Notes: a model not told the origin generated them from the letters alone. Positions 35,054-43,685 are shown, numbered from the stretch's first letter. The stretch is DNA of 64,000 nt from Mycolicibacterium helvum (GCF_010731895.1 NZ_AP022596.1:5394001-5458000); one strand, 5' to 3'. Program-made: numbers and translations.

Positions 35054-35069
35054 TCGAGTAGTCGACTAC
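35054..35069. promoter_or_regulatory. Perfect 16-bp palindrome in the RiPP locus spacer
   Basis: GAGTAGTCGACTACTC is fully self-complementary. It lies about 210 bp upstream of the precursor gene (minus strand) and 160 bp upstream of a 32-codon plus-strand ORF. No repressor gene is adjacent. It may be an operator for a regulator encoded elsewhere or a relic of integration. Open frames in 34990-35240 lack good start signals. Confidence 0.45.
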
Positions 35070-35231
35070 TCATGCCAGTCGGCAACGCCCCTGGGATGCT
35101 CGGGACTGGTTCATCCTGCACATCTCCAATAGGGAATCCCCCCATTACGCCCAATGGGGTGTACGTAGTGCGAGTCGGCAATTATCCGGCCTGCATGTAT
35201 TTGCACGCAGCCAAGATAATGAGGAGGTCCG

Positions 35232-35330
35232 ATGAGCGCTGACGGTCACGCTGAGCGTAAGCCAGAACGTATCTCCATTATCCGGCGGTGGCATAACTGG
35301 ATTGTTCTCCGCCTGCGCGCTGGCCCGTAA
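35232..35330 (+). CDS. Candidate 32-aa peptide with a strong ribosome binding site
   Basis: ATG at 35232 is preceded by GAGGAGG at 4-5 bp spacing, one of the best Shine-Dalgarno sites in the window. The product is basic and Trp-rich (RRWHNWIVLRLRAGP at the end) and contains W-H-N, again an aromatic-X-N triplet. It could be a second small peptide of the RiPP locus, a regulatory leader peptide, or the truncated start of a lost gene. No family was recognised. The stop is TAA at 35328-35330. Confidence 0.35.
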   Translation: MSADGHAERKPERISIIRRWHNWIVLRLRAGP

Positions 35331-35489
35331 CGGCGGGACTGCCCCGAGTTCAGTGGGCTCGTTGGGTGCGAATTTCAGGCCGCGGCTGCGACTGGTGTGT
35401 GGAGCAGTTCGAGCTCTATCGCGGTGAGTCTGGCACGGGCGAGGACCGGCCACGGCGACCAGCGGCCATAGAGCCTGGACTGCGGCGAT

Positions 35490-36548
35490 GTGATGGTCAT
35501 TGGGTACCGTCACCGCGTGACATGCATCCAGACCGTTGAAGGAACGATCGCGTCATCAACGTTGGGGCGAGTGCTTTTTCATGAGCACCTTCTGATGGTG
35601 CTCACCGGCCCCTGGCACAGCGGAGGTTTGGTCGGCCGCGCTGAGTTCGAACGTCAGCAAGTCGATGCGGCCGTCACCGCCCTCAGCGGGCTCCGTACGT
35701 TCGGATTCGGCACCGTCGTTGACCTGAGCCCCTACGGAGACGCCGGCCGCGATGCGTACGGCCACAATGTGCGCCTTCTGAAGGAGATCGCCGAGGGCTC
35801 GGGAGTAAGCGTTGTCGTGGGAACAGCGACGTACCGACAAGAATTCAGCCCGCAGTGGGTCCTCGATGCAAGTATCGACGAATTGACCAACAGGTTCATC
35901 AGCGACGCTCACGCAGGCATCGCCGACACCGGCATCCGGGCCGGTATCATCGGCGAACAACCCACCAGCGAGAACCTCGTCACCGATCACGACGAAAAGG
36001 GACTACGAGCAGCTGCGCGAGCAGCAGCAGCAACCGGACTCGCTTTGGCAACCCACACTACTCACGGCACCATGGCTCTCGAGCAAATCGATATCATTGC
36101 CAGCGAGGGGACCGAGCCTTCCCGCGTTGTCATCGGACACATGGATAACCACACAGAACTCGACTACCTTCGCCGCGTGCTCGACAGAGGAGTATCGATC
36201 GGTTTCGACTCCATCGGGAAGCAATTCTGGGATGCCCGTACGCCCTACCGCATCCCTCCGGGCAACGGAGAAGCCAACAAGCGCAGCCTCTTTCGTTCAG
36301 ACGAAACGCGCGCAGACTGGCTCGCGACCCTCATTCGCGAGGGATACCGCGATCAGATCGTTCTCTCCCACGACCTCGTAGGAGCGCAAGTCGCCCTCAA
36401 CCCCGAAACCCATGGACAACATGGCTACACCTACATCGGAGCAGTCTTCACAGAACTTCTTCGACGACGTGGCGTAACACCGGCTGACCTCGAGGCACTG
36501 CTTCACAGCAACCCAGCCCGCCTCCTGCAAACCGACATCCGGCCCTAG
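35490..36548 (+). CDS. Phosphotriesterase-family metal hydrolase (lactonase-like)
   Basis: About 352 aa with the amidohydrolase/PTE fold. Metal ligands are visible: HEH at 31-33, Glu in GIIGEQP (in the place of the carboxylated lysine of phosphotriesterase), His in LATHTTHG, His in VVIGHMD and Asp in LSHDLVG. This pattern fits PTE-like lactonases and uncharacterised PHP-type members. GTG at 35490, ATG at 35493 or GTG at 35517 could start the protein; none has a strong Shine-Dalgarno. The gene lies between the RiPP locus and an IS3 remnant, so it may be part of the same acquired segment. Confidence 0.8.
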   Translation: MMVIGYRHRVTCIQTVEGTIASSTLGRVLFHEHLLMVLTGPWHSGGLVGRAEFERQQVDAAVTALSGLRTFGFGTVVDLSPYGDAGRDAYGHNVRLLKEIAEGSGVSVVVGTATYRQEFSPQWVLDASIDELTNRFISDAHAGIADTGIRAGIIGEQPTSENLVTDHDEKGLRAAARAAAATGLALATHTTHGTMALEQIDIIASEGTEPSRVVIGHMDNHTELDYLRRVLDRGVSIGFDSIGKQFWDARTPYRIPPGNGEANKRSLFRSDETRADWLATLIREGYRDQIVLSHDLVGAQVALNPETHGQHGYTYIGAVFTELLRRRGVTPADLEALLHSNPARLLQTDIRP

Positions 36549-36559
36549 TGAACCCCGGG

Positions 36560-36850
36560 AATTGACACAGTGTGTAACTGGGTGCGCCAGGCCCAGGTCG
36601 TTGCCCGGCCCGGTACCACTGCCGAGGAGTGCGCTGAGTTGAAGAGACTGCGGCGAGAGAACGCTGAATCACGCAGGGAAGAAGCAATTGTCAAGGCGGT
36701 ATCGGCTTTCTTTGCTGTAGAGCTCGACCGGCCACAACATTGATCACCCGTTTCATCGCAGATCATCAGGGCCACCGTGACGGTCGGGCGATCGGCGACG
36801 AGGGCATCACGGTGGCCCGTTGCACCGGACGACTGGTTCAACCGCCGCCG
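36560..36850 (+). mobile_element. IS3-family transposase remnant (OrfA end, OrfB start)
   Basis: The frame near 36568-36743 reads NWVRQAQVVARPGTT, then AEELKRLRRENAE-like text (ECAELKRLRRENAESRREEA) and AFFAVELDRPQ. This is the well-known C-terminal part of IS3-type OrfA. Immediately after, the frame from 36740 begins ITRFIADHQGHRDG, the start of the matching OrfB, and then decays. Neither ORF is complete and no terminal repeats were identified. It marks the right border of the accessory segment beside the phosphotriesterase gene. Confidence 0.75.
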
Positions 36851-36888
36851 ACTGCCATCCTCTGTGAGGCTGGTTTAGGATTGGTGAA

Positions 36889-37452
36889 GTGTTGTCAACA
36901 TCTGATCCGATCACCTGGCAACCGCGGCGTATCGCGATTGCGGGAGTGTCGGGATCGGGCAAAACGACTTTCGCCAAACGTGTTTCGGACCGCCTGGGGC
37001 TCCCCTACATCGAGATCGACAGCCTGTTTCACGGCCCCAATTGGCAGCCGCGAGACGAGTTCGTCGGTGACGTGCGCCAGTTCATTTCTGCCGATGAGTG
37101 GGTCATTGAGTGGCAGTATTCGGCGGTTCGCGACCAGATCGCCGAGTGTGCTGACACGATGTTGTGGCTCGACCTTCCCTCCCCGCGCACCTTGTATCAG
37201 CTGACGCGTCGCACGATACGCAGGCGGATCCGGCGCGTGGAGCTGTGGAACGGCAATTATGAAGGGCCCCTGCACAGATTCTTCGTCGACCCCGACCACA
37301 TCGTGCGGTGGGGAATCCGAACCCGCAACACGTGCCGTGATCGGGTACCAGCTGTCGACGCACGCCACCCGCATCTGCACGTCCTGCGGCTCGCCTCACG
37401 GCGCGACAGCGAACACTGGCTCGACCGCGCCGCTACAGGCCCGGCGCGGTAG
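36889..37452 (+). CDS. Small P-loop kinase-like protein (FlaR/adenylate-kinase-like)
   Basis: A 187-aa P-loop protein: Walker A GVSGSGKTTFAKR (about 19-31), then LGLPYIEIDSLFHGPNW and a LIRR-like basic region, the pattern of the FlaR / DNA topology modulation protein-like kinases. It probably phosphorylates a nucleotide or small molecule; the historical name does not prove a role in DNA topology. GTG start at 36889. The topoisomerase genes follow on the same strand after about 300 bp, which may be coincidence. Confidence 0.7.
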   Translation: MLSTSDPITWQPRRIAIAGVSGSGKTTFAKRVSDRLGLPYIEIDSLFHGPNWQPRDEFVGDVRQFISADEWVIEWQYSAVRDQIAECADTMLWLDLPSPRTLYQLTRRTIRRRIRRVELWNGNYEGPLHRFFVDPDHIVRWGIRTRNTCRDRVPAVDARHPHLHVLRLASRRDSEHWLDRAATGPAR

Positions 37453-37548
37453 TCCCTTCCCCGCTCGAATTGTTCACACTGAAACCATTGCGCGACGATC
37501 CGCGTGAACGAGCAGAAAGGGCGGCGGTGTGCACGGCGGGGGGTATGC

Positions 37549-37755
37549 ATGAGCCACCGCCGACGTGGGGCCGGCTCAGCGACCGACTGGATCCGAAATC
37601 CGGAGTCTGCTCCTACACCGCCGAGGCTCCGCAAAGATGTCACACTCTGCGACTACCATTTCGGCGGCACACCCGTGCTTGCCGAGTGGATTGCCGGCGG
37701 GGCCTGCATTTCAGTCCTCTGGTCCCCCGGCCTTGATGCAAAGGACGAGCAGTGA
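37549..37755 (+). CDS. Small hypothetical protein overlapping the topoisomerase start
   Basis: A 68-aa ORF (ATG at 37549 after a G-rich stretch; a GTG at 37504 would add 15 residues). The sequence contains TLCDYHFGGTPVLAEWIAGG and one further cysteine; no family was recognised. Its TGA overlaps the GTG of the TopoN gene (GTGA), which favours a real, coupled gene. It may simply be a translational leader for the topoisomerase operon. Confidence 0.45.
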   Translation: MSHRRRGAGSATDWIRNPESAPTPPRLRKDVTLCDYHFGGTPVLAEWIAGGACISVLWSPGLDAKDEQ

Positions 37756-39785
37756 GTTACACCGCGGCTGACATCACCGAACTCGACGATGTCCAGCACA
37801 CACGCCTGCGGCCGGCGGTCAACCTCGGGTTGGACGTGCTCAACACCGCGCTGCGCGAGTTGGTAGACAACGCGGTCGAAGAGGTTGCCGATCCCAGCCA
37901 CGGCGGGTCCACCGTTACCATCACCCTGCACACCGACGGGTCGGTCAGCGTCGCCGACGACGGCCGCGGCCTGCCGGTTGACTCCGACCCAGTGACCGGG
38001 AAGAACGGAATCGTCAAGACGCTGGGTACCGCGCGGGCTGGCGGCAAGTTCTCTACCCACACCGACGCAGCCAGCACGGGCGCTGGTCTGAACGGAATCG
38101 GCGCCGCTGCAGCGGTTTTCATTTCCGCTCGGACCGATGTGACGGTGCGCCGCGCAGGCAAAACCTACCTGCAGAGTTTCGGCGGCGGCTACCCCGGAGT
38201 GTTCGACGGTAAGGACTTCGACCCGACCGCCCCATTCACCCGCGCCGACACGCAAAAACTGCGCGGCTCAGGCAATCGCAAACCCGATGCCCACGGCACC
38301 ACGGTGCGAATCCTGTTCGACAAGGCCGTGGTAGCTGATTCGAGCCTGGACATCAACGAAGTGCTGCTGCGCGCCCACGCGGCCGCACGGATGTCCCCCG
38401 GAGTCCACCTGATCGTGGTCGACGAGGGCTGGGCCGGCCAGGACGTCCGGCCCGAGCTGATCGAACCCTTCAACGGACCGTGGGGCACCGAGACCCTGCT
38501 GGACCTGATGTGCGCCGCCGCCGGCAGCCCCGTGCCAGGCGTGCGCGCAGTGGTAGAAGGCCGCGGCGAATACACCACCAGCCGCGGCCCGACCCCATTC
38601 CGCTGGTCGTTGACCGCCGGACCAGCCGAACCGGCAACTGTCGCTGCGTTCTGCAACACCGTGCGCACCCCCGGCGGCGGATCCCACCTGACCGCCGCCG
38701 TGAAGGGTCTGTCCGAAGCACTGGCTGACCGTGCGTCCCGGATCCGGGACTTGGGCCTGGCCAAAGGCGAAGACGGACCGGAGGCTCAGGATTTCGCCGC
38801 GGTCACCTCTCTCGCCGTGGATACCCGTGCACCCGACGTGTCATGGGATTCGCAGGCCAAGACCGCCGTGTCCTCGCGGTCACTGAACGTGGCAATGGCC
38901 CCCGATGTGGCCCGCAGCGTCACCATCTGGGCCGCCAACCCCGGCAACGGCGAAGCGGTGTCCCTGTGGACCAGGTTGGCGCTGGAGGCCGCCAGAGCGC
39001 GGCGCAGTGCCGAGGGCGCCAAAGCCCGCTCGCGCGCGGCGTCGAAAGCCAAGGGGTTGGGGACGAACCTGTCACTGCCGCCCAAGCTGCTGCCGAGCCG
39101 GGAAAGCGGTCGAGGGTCGGGTGCAGAGCTGTTCCTGTGCGAGGGCGACTCAGCACTTGGCACCATCAAGGCGGCGCGCGACGCCACCTTCCAGGCGGCC
39201 TTCCCGCTCAAAGGCAAGCCGCCTAACGTCTACGGGTTCACCGTGAGCAAGGCGCGGGTCAAAGATGAGTTCGATTCGATCGAACGCATCCTGGGTTGCG
39301 GAGTGCGAGACAATTGCGATCCGGAGTCGTGCCGGTACGACCGCATCTTGTTCGCCTCCGACGCCGACCCCGACGGCGGCAACATCAACTCGAGCCTCAT
39401 CTCGATGTTTTTGGACTTCTACCGGCCGCTCGTCAAGGCCGGGATGGTTTACGTGACATTGCCGCCGTTGTTCGTGGTCAAGGACGGTCAGCAGCGGATC
39501 TACTGCCAAGACGAGTCCGAACGCGATGCCGCGGTGGCCCAGATGAAAGCCACCTCAAAACGCAAGGTGGAGGTGCAGCGGAACAAAGGTCTCGGTGAGA
39601 TGGACGCCGACGACTTCTGGAACACCGTGTTGGATCCGCAGCGGCGCACTGTGATTCGGGTGCACCTCGATGACGGCGACCCGAAGCTGCACCACACCCT
39701 GTTCGGTGGGCCGCCAGAGGGCCGGCGCACGTGGATGGCTGATGTCGCCTCCCGCGTCGACACCTCGGCCCTCGACCTTGACTAG
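37752..39785 (+). CDS. topoN: Atypical type II topoisomerase, GyrB-like subunit (TopoN)
   Basis: A 677-aa GyrB/ParE-like ATPase subunit. The GHKL domain shows LRELVDNAVEEV (Bergerat asparagine), DDGRGLPVD and GAGLNGIGAAAAVF. The TOPRIM domain shows LCEGDSALGTIKAA and SDADPDGGNI (metal-binding DxDxDG). KGLGEMDADDFW is the conserved C-terminal motif. It diverges from true GyrB (for example EGDSALG instead of EGDSAGG), matching the extra mycobacterial enzyme described from M. smegmatis as TopoNM. GTG start overlaps the preceding small ORF. TopoM follows after 12 bp; together they form the heterotetramer. Confidence 0.88.
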   Translation: MSYTAADITELDDVQHTRLRPAVNLGLDVLNTALRELVDNAVEEVADPSHGGSTVTITLHTDGSVSVADDGRGLPVDSDPVTGKNGIVKTLGTARAGGKFSTHTDAASTGAGLNGIGAAAAVFISARTDVTVRRAGKTYLQSFGGGYPGVFDGKDFDPTAPFTRADTQKLRGSGNRKPDAHGTTVRILFDKAVVADSSLDINEVLLRAHAAARMSPGVHLIVVDEGWAGQDVRPELIEPFNGPWGTETLLDLMCAAAGSPVPGVRAVVEGRGEYTTSRGPTPFRWSLTAGPAEPATVAAFCNTVRTPGGGSHLTAAVKGLSEALADRASRIRDLGLAKGEDGPEAQDFAAVTSLAVDTRAPDVSWDSQAKTAVSSRSLNVAMAPDVARSVTIWAANPGNGEAVSLWTRLALEAARARRSAEGAKARSRAASKAKGLGTNLSLPPKLLPSRESGRGSGAELFLCEGDSALGTIKAARDATFQAAFPLKGKPPNVYGFTVSKARVKDEFDSIERILGCGVRDNCDPESCRYDRILFASDADPDGGNINSSLISMFLDFYRPLVKAGMVYVTLPPLFVVKDGQQRIYCQDESERDAAVAQMKATSKRKVEVQRNKGLGEMDADDFWNTVLDPQRRTVIRVHLDDGDPKLHHTLFGGPPEGRRTWMADVASRVDTSALDLD

Positions 39786-39797
39786 GAAGAAATTACA

Positions 39798-41936
39798 TTG
39801 ACCGCCACCCTGGACGTTCCTGAGCAGAACCCCGACCTGGTCCTCGAACAGAGCGCTGATGACTACTGGAACCACTACCAGCTGACCTTCGCGCTCTACA
39901 GCGTCAGCGACCGCGCCATCCCGTCCGCATTCGACGGGCTCAAGCCCGGCCAACGGCGCCTGCTGTACCAGATGTACGACTCCAGATTGCTGCCCGGAAA
40001 CAAGCCGCAGAAGTCCTCGAAGGTCTGCTCGGCAGTCACCGGCAACCTACACCCGCATGGCGGCGCGTCGATGTACGGTGCGGCGGCGCTGATGGCCGCC
40101 GAGTTCCAGCGCGTGAAAGTTATTGACGGCCAAGGGGCTTTCCCGCGCATCCAGGGTGACATCCCGGCCGCTGACCGCTACACCGAGATGCGGCTGTCGG
40201 CACCAGGCGCGGCCCTGACCGCCGAACTCGCCGACCACGCCGTGCCGATGGTCTCGACCTTCGACGGCGAATGGATCGAGCCGACGGTGTTGCCGGCTCA
40301 GTGGCCGGTGCTGCTCTGTAACGGAGCGGTCGGCATCGCCGAGGGCTGGGCCACCAAAGTGCCGGCGCATAATCCCCGCGAGATCATGGCTGCCTGCCGA
40401 GCGCTGCTGAAAACCCCGAACATGACCGACGACAGATTGGTCAAGCTCATTCCTGGCCCCGACTGGGGCTGCGGAGCCACCGTGGTAGGCGAGACAGGGC
40501 TGCGGGAGTACATCACCACCGGCCGCGGGCAGTTCACGGTACGCGGCACAGTCTCCGTCGAGGGCAAGAACGTGATCGTCACGGAGCTGCCGCCGGGTGT
40601 TGCGAGTAATACCGTTCAGGATCGGATCCGGGCCCTGGTCGAGTCCGGCGAGATGTCCGGTGTGGCCGACATGTCCGACCTGACCGACCGGCGCAACGGC
40701 CTGCGCATCGTTGTCACCGCCAAACGCGGGCACAGTGCCGAACAGATCCGAGAGCAACTACTCGCCCTGACACCGCTCGAGTCGACGTTCGCTGCGAGCC
40801 TGGTCGCGCTCGACGAGAACCGGGTACCGCGCTGGTGGTCGGTACGCGAGCTGATCTCCGCATTCCTGCGTCTGCGCGACTCGGTGGTGCTTCATCGAAG
40901 CGAATATCGACTGGAAAAGGTCACCGCCCGGCGCCATCTGGTGGCCGGCCTGATGACCATCCACCTGGACATCGATGCCGCGGTGGCGGTGATCCGCGGA
41001 TCAGACACCGTCGATGATGCCCGCCAAGGCCTGCAGGAGCGATTCGGGATCGACACCGAGCAAGCCGATTACGTTCTGGCGCTGCAGCTTCGGCGGCTCA
41101 CCAAGCTCGACGTCATCGAGCTGCAAGCCGAGGCCGAGAAGCTTGACGCCGAGTTCGCGGAACTCACCGAGCTGGTGGCCAACCCTGACGCGCGCCGGAC
41201 AGTGATCGACAGCGAGCTGGTCGAGACTGCGAAGCTGTTCAAGGGCCCCGAATTCGACCGTCGCACCGTGCTGGATTTCGAAGCCACGCCGACCGCATCG
41301 AGAGCCGATGAAGACGGCTCCCGCGAGCGTAAGTCCAACGCCGCGTGGCGACTTGACGACCGCGGCGTATTTTCCGATAGCCACGGCGAGCTGCTGACCT
41401 CGGGGCTGGGCTGGGCGGTGTGGACCGACGGGCGAATCAAGTTCACCACCGGCAGCGGTCTGCCCTACAAAATCCGAGATATCCCGGTGGCGCCGGATAT
41501 CACCGGACTGCTGAGCTCTGGGGTGCTGGCACCCGGATCGCATCTGGCGCTGGTGACGCGGCGCGGAAAGGTGCTGCGTATCGACCCCGCCGCGGTGAAC
41601 CCTCAGGGCGCGGCGGGCAACGGTGTCGCCGGAGTGAAGTTGGGCGCTGACAGCGATGAGGTGATTGCTGCCCTCCCGCTCACGTGTGAGAACGGCGAGG
41701 CCATTCTGTCCATATCCGAAAAGGGATGGAAGGTAACCGAAGTCGCCGATATCCCGGTCAAGGGCCGCGGCGGCGCCGGCGTTGGCTTCCATCCGTTTGT
41801 CAACGGAGAAGACACGCTGCTGTCGGCAACGGTCTCAGCCACTGGGTTTATCCGCGGCAAAAAGGCCGTGCAGCCACAGAACCGCGCCAAATCTTCGGTC
41901 AAAGGCTCCGGCGGCGACGTGACGCCCGCTACGTAG
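39798..41936 (+). CDS. topoM: Atypical type II topoisomerase, GyrA-like subunit (TopoM)
   Basis: A 712-aa GyrA/ParC-like subunit. KPGQRRLLYQMYDSRL and NLHPHGGASMYGAAALMA are winged-helix motifs, and AADRYTEMRLS places the catalytic tyrosine at residue 128 next to Arg127. The coiled-coil and LQLRRLTKLDVIELQAE gate region follow; the C-terminal 200 residues look like a degenerate beta-pinwheel with no clear GyrA box. TTG start with AGGAAG 8 bp upstream. It is co-transcribed with topoN. The M. smegmatis relative is reported to be able to supercoil positively; that this copy does so is inference. Confidence 0.88.
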   Translation: MTATLDVPEQNPDLVLEQSADDYWNHYQLTFALYSVSDRAIPSAFDGLKPGQRRLLYQMYDSRLLPGNKPQKSSKVCSAVTGNLHPHGGASMYGAAALMAAEFQRVKVIDGQGAFPRIQGDIPAADRYTEMRLSAPGAALTAELADHAVPMVSTFDGEWIEPTVLPAQWPVLLCNGAVGIAEGWATKVPAHNPREIMAACRALLKTPNMTDDRLVKLIPGPDWGCGATVVGETGLREYITTGRGQFTVRGTVSVEGKNVIVTELPPGVASNTVQDRIRALVESGEMSGVADMSDLTDRRNGLRIVVTAKRGHSAEQIREQLLALTPLESTFAASLVALDENRVPRWWSVRELISAFLRLRDSVVLHRSEYRLEKVTARRHLVAGLMTIHLDIDAAVAVIRGSDTVDDARQGLQERFGIDTEQADYVLALQLRRLTKLDVIELQAEAEKLDAEFAELTELVANPDARRTVIDSELVETAKLFKGPEFDRRTVLDFEATPTASRADEDGSRERKSNAAWRLDDRGVFSDSHGELLTSGLGWAVWTDGRIKFTTGSGLPYKIRDIPVAPDITGLLSSGVLAPGSHLALVTRRGKVLRIDPAAVNPQGAAGNGVAGVKLGADSDEVIAALPLTCENGEAILSISEKGWKVTEVADIPVKGRGGAGVGFHPFVNGEDTLLSATVSATGFIRGKKAVQPQNRAKSSVKGSGGDVTPAT

Positions 41937-41989
41937 ACGGCGGTCGGGCACGGGCCCGTCATCGCTCGCATCCGTGCCAGGATGTATCG

Positions 41990-42472
41990 ATGAGCGAACG
42001 TATTGAGGTTCAACGGGTTATTCCCGCGCCGGCCGCGGATATCTTTGCGGTGCTGTGCGACCCGCAAGGTCACGTCGCGATCGACGCCACCGGCATGCTG
42101 CAAGACGCTGACGGGCAGCCGGTTCGTGCCCAAGGCGACAGCTTCGTCGTGCACATGGACCGCGAATCGCTCAACGATTATCCATTGGGCAAGTACGACG
42201 TCACAGTGTCGATCACGCAGTTCGAACAGGACCGTTTGATCGCTTGGACGATCTTCGGTCAACTGAAGCCGGACATCGGGCACGTGTACGGCTACCGCCT
42301 GGATCCCTCAGAGGGTGGTACGGCGGTCACATCGTTCTACGACTGGTCCGACATCGATCAGCATTGGCGAGACGCCAAGATCTTCCCGATCGTCGGGGAG
42401 GCGGCACTGCGCGCGACATTGGGCATCCTCGACCGGGTCGTGCGACGAGGCTATCCGCTGTCGTCAACCTAG
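41990..42472 (+). CDS. SRPBCC (START-like) family protein
   Basis: A 160-aa single-domain SRPBCC protein starting MSERIEVQRVIPAPAADIFAVL, the standard first strand and helix of polyketide-cyclase-like or coenzyme-Q-binding-like folds, and ending in a long C-terminal helix. These proteins bind hydrophobic ligands. It lies 53 bp after topoM. Ligand and role are unknown. Confidence 0.8.
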   Translation: MSERIEVQRVIPAPAADIFAVLCDPQGHVAIDATGMLQDADGQPVRAQGDSFVVHMDRESLNDYPLGKYDVTVSITQFEQDRLIAWTIFGQLKPDIGHVYGYRLDPSEGGTAVTSFYDWSDIDQHWRDAKIFPIVGEAALRATLGILDRVVRRGYPLSST

Positions 42473-42495
42473 AGCATGCTTCATCAAGAGTGGAC

Positions 42496-42772
42496 TCTCG
42501 TGTTACGGACGTCCGCTCCGCGAGTGCGATAACCGCCGTACGCACCATTATTCGATACGACCCCGACGGAACCCTCCGGTTCGCCGCCCTGGACAGTGAC
42601 TTCGCCCGCCGTCTACCTGCGCAATGCCGGACAACCGGCCGAGGTGGTGTTTATTCGTTCTGCAGCTCTGCTGCAGGTCGCCCGGTATCTCGGTGGTGCT
42701 GCTGCGCTCGTAGGCGGACGCGCTGGCCACCACGGATCAGGCACTCGCGGCAGGGGCGCGCGCCTTCGTTGA
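42496..42772 (+). pseudogene. Broken DCC-family (thiol-disulfide oxidoreductase-like) gene
   Basis: The first frame gives VRTIIRYDPDGTLRFAALDS followed by DFARR, and after a frameshift near 42610 a second frame gives AVYLRNAGQPAEVVFIRSAA then LLQVARYLGGAAALVGG. Joined, this is the body of a DCC1/DUF393 protein. The N-terminal CxxC-containing part is missing and the gene ends early at a TGA (42770-42772). It fills most of the gap between the SRPBCC gene and the DUF1906 gene. Confidence 0.6.
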
Positions 42773-42884
42773 AACCGTCTCGCCCGCCGACATTTTGCGG
42801 CCATAACGTAACGGTCCGAACTCAGACCGGACACAGCCAGCGTGGGAACACCATTAACAGGATCCACATCGTTACCATCACGCG

Positions 42885-43685
42885 ATGCCCGATTGGACCT
42901 CGGCTGCCGGCAGTCGGCGATTACGTGCGGTTACCCGGCGTGATGCGCTGCGCTACGCCACGGCACTGGCCGGTCTCGGTGCGGCGTCGTGGGGTCCCGG
43001 CACGCCCACCGCGACGGCCGCGGCTCCCACACTGATCGATTTCGCCGCCAAACAGATTCCCGCACAGGACATCCGCGCTGCCGGCCACGCCGGTGTGGTC
43101 AACTACGTCTCGACGTCACGCCCCGGCTCGTCTTTTGGCGCCAAGCCGATCACGTTGCCCTACGCCCAGTCCCTGACCGCTGCAGGCTTGGTGATCGTCA
43201 GTAACTACCAATACGGCAAGCCGGGAGGGACGGCGCCGTCGGACTTCACGCGAGGGTATGCCGGTGGCGTCGCTGATGCGCGCACCGCCTGGCAGCTGCA
43301 CACCGCGGCAGGCGGCGGCCAGAGTGCACCGATCTTCTTCACCATCGACGAGGACATCAACCGCGATACGTGGAACCGTGTCGCGCTGCAATGGTTTCGC
43401 GGCATCAACTCGGTGCTTGGAGTCCAGCGCACCGGCGTCTACGGAGGCATCGACGTGTGTGAGTGGGCCGCGGCCGACGGCGTTATCGGGAGGTCGAGCA
43501 CGCCCGGCCGCTGGTGGGCCTGGCAAACGAAAGCCTGGTCTGGCAATCAGGTCCACCCCGGCGCTGTTCTCTATCAGCGCGTGGTGGCTACCGCATCGAA
43601 TCCAGGCCCGCTGGTCGGCGGCCTCGAAGTCGACGTCAACGACGCCCTGGCCTCCGATGTCGGGCAGTGGAACCTACATCGGTGA
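42885..43685 (+). CDS. Tat-exported DUF1906 (Rv2525c-like) glycoside-hydrolase-fold protein
   Basis: A 266-aa protein. A twin-arginine signal (VTRRDALRYATALAGLGAASW, about 16-36, cleavage near ATAAAPT) is followed by a DUF1906 domain: TLIDFAAKQIPAQDI, VNYVSTSRPGSSF, FFTIDEDIN and GVYGGIDVC, related to GH25-like barrels. The M. tuberculosis relative Rv2525c is Tat-exported and linked to the cell envelope. A cell-wall or envelope-associated role is therefore likely, with catalytic activity uncertain. It stands alone; the downstream gene is convergent. Confidence 0.82.
   Translation: MPDWTSAAGSRRLRAVTRRDALRYATALAGLGAASWGPGTPTATAAAPTLIDFAAKQIPAQDIRAAGHAGVVNYVSTSRPGSSFGAKPITLPYAQSLTAAGLVIVSNYQYGKPGGTAPSDFTRGYAGGVADARTAWQLHTAAGGGQSAPIFFTIDEDINRDTWNRVALQWFRGINSVLGVQRTGVYGGIDVCEWAAADGVIGRSSTPGRWWAWQTKAWSGNQVHPGAVLYQRVVATASNPGPLVGGLEVDVNDALASDVGQWNLHR

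Noticed and set aside
34987..35181. 64-codon minus-strand frame upstream of the RiPP precursor, considered as a first RiPP gene
   Set aside because: It needs a TTG start without a Shine-Dalgarno, shows no codon bias or motif and runs through the 16-bp palindrome.
35145..35513. Minus-strand frame opposite the start of the phosphotriesterase gene
   Set aside because: No start signal or family motif; it overlaps the 32-codon ORF and the PTE start and looks like a random GC-rich frame.
36889..37452. Role of the FlaR-like P-loop protein in DNA topology because of the adjacent topoisomerase genes
   Set aside because: The family name is historical and the sequence shows only a small kinase-type fold; adjacency alone does not support the function.
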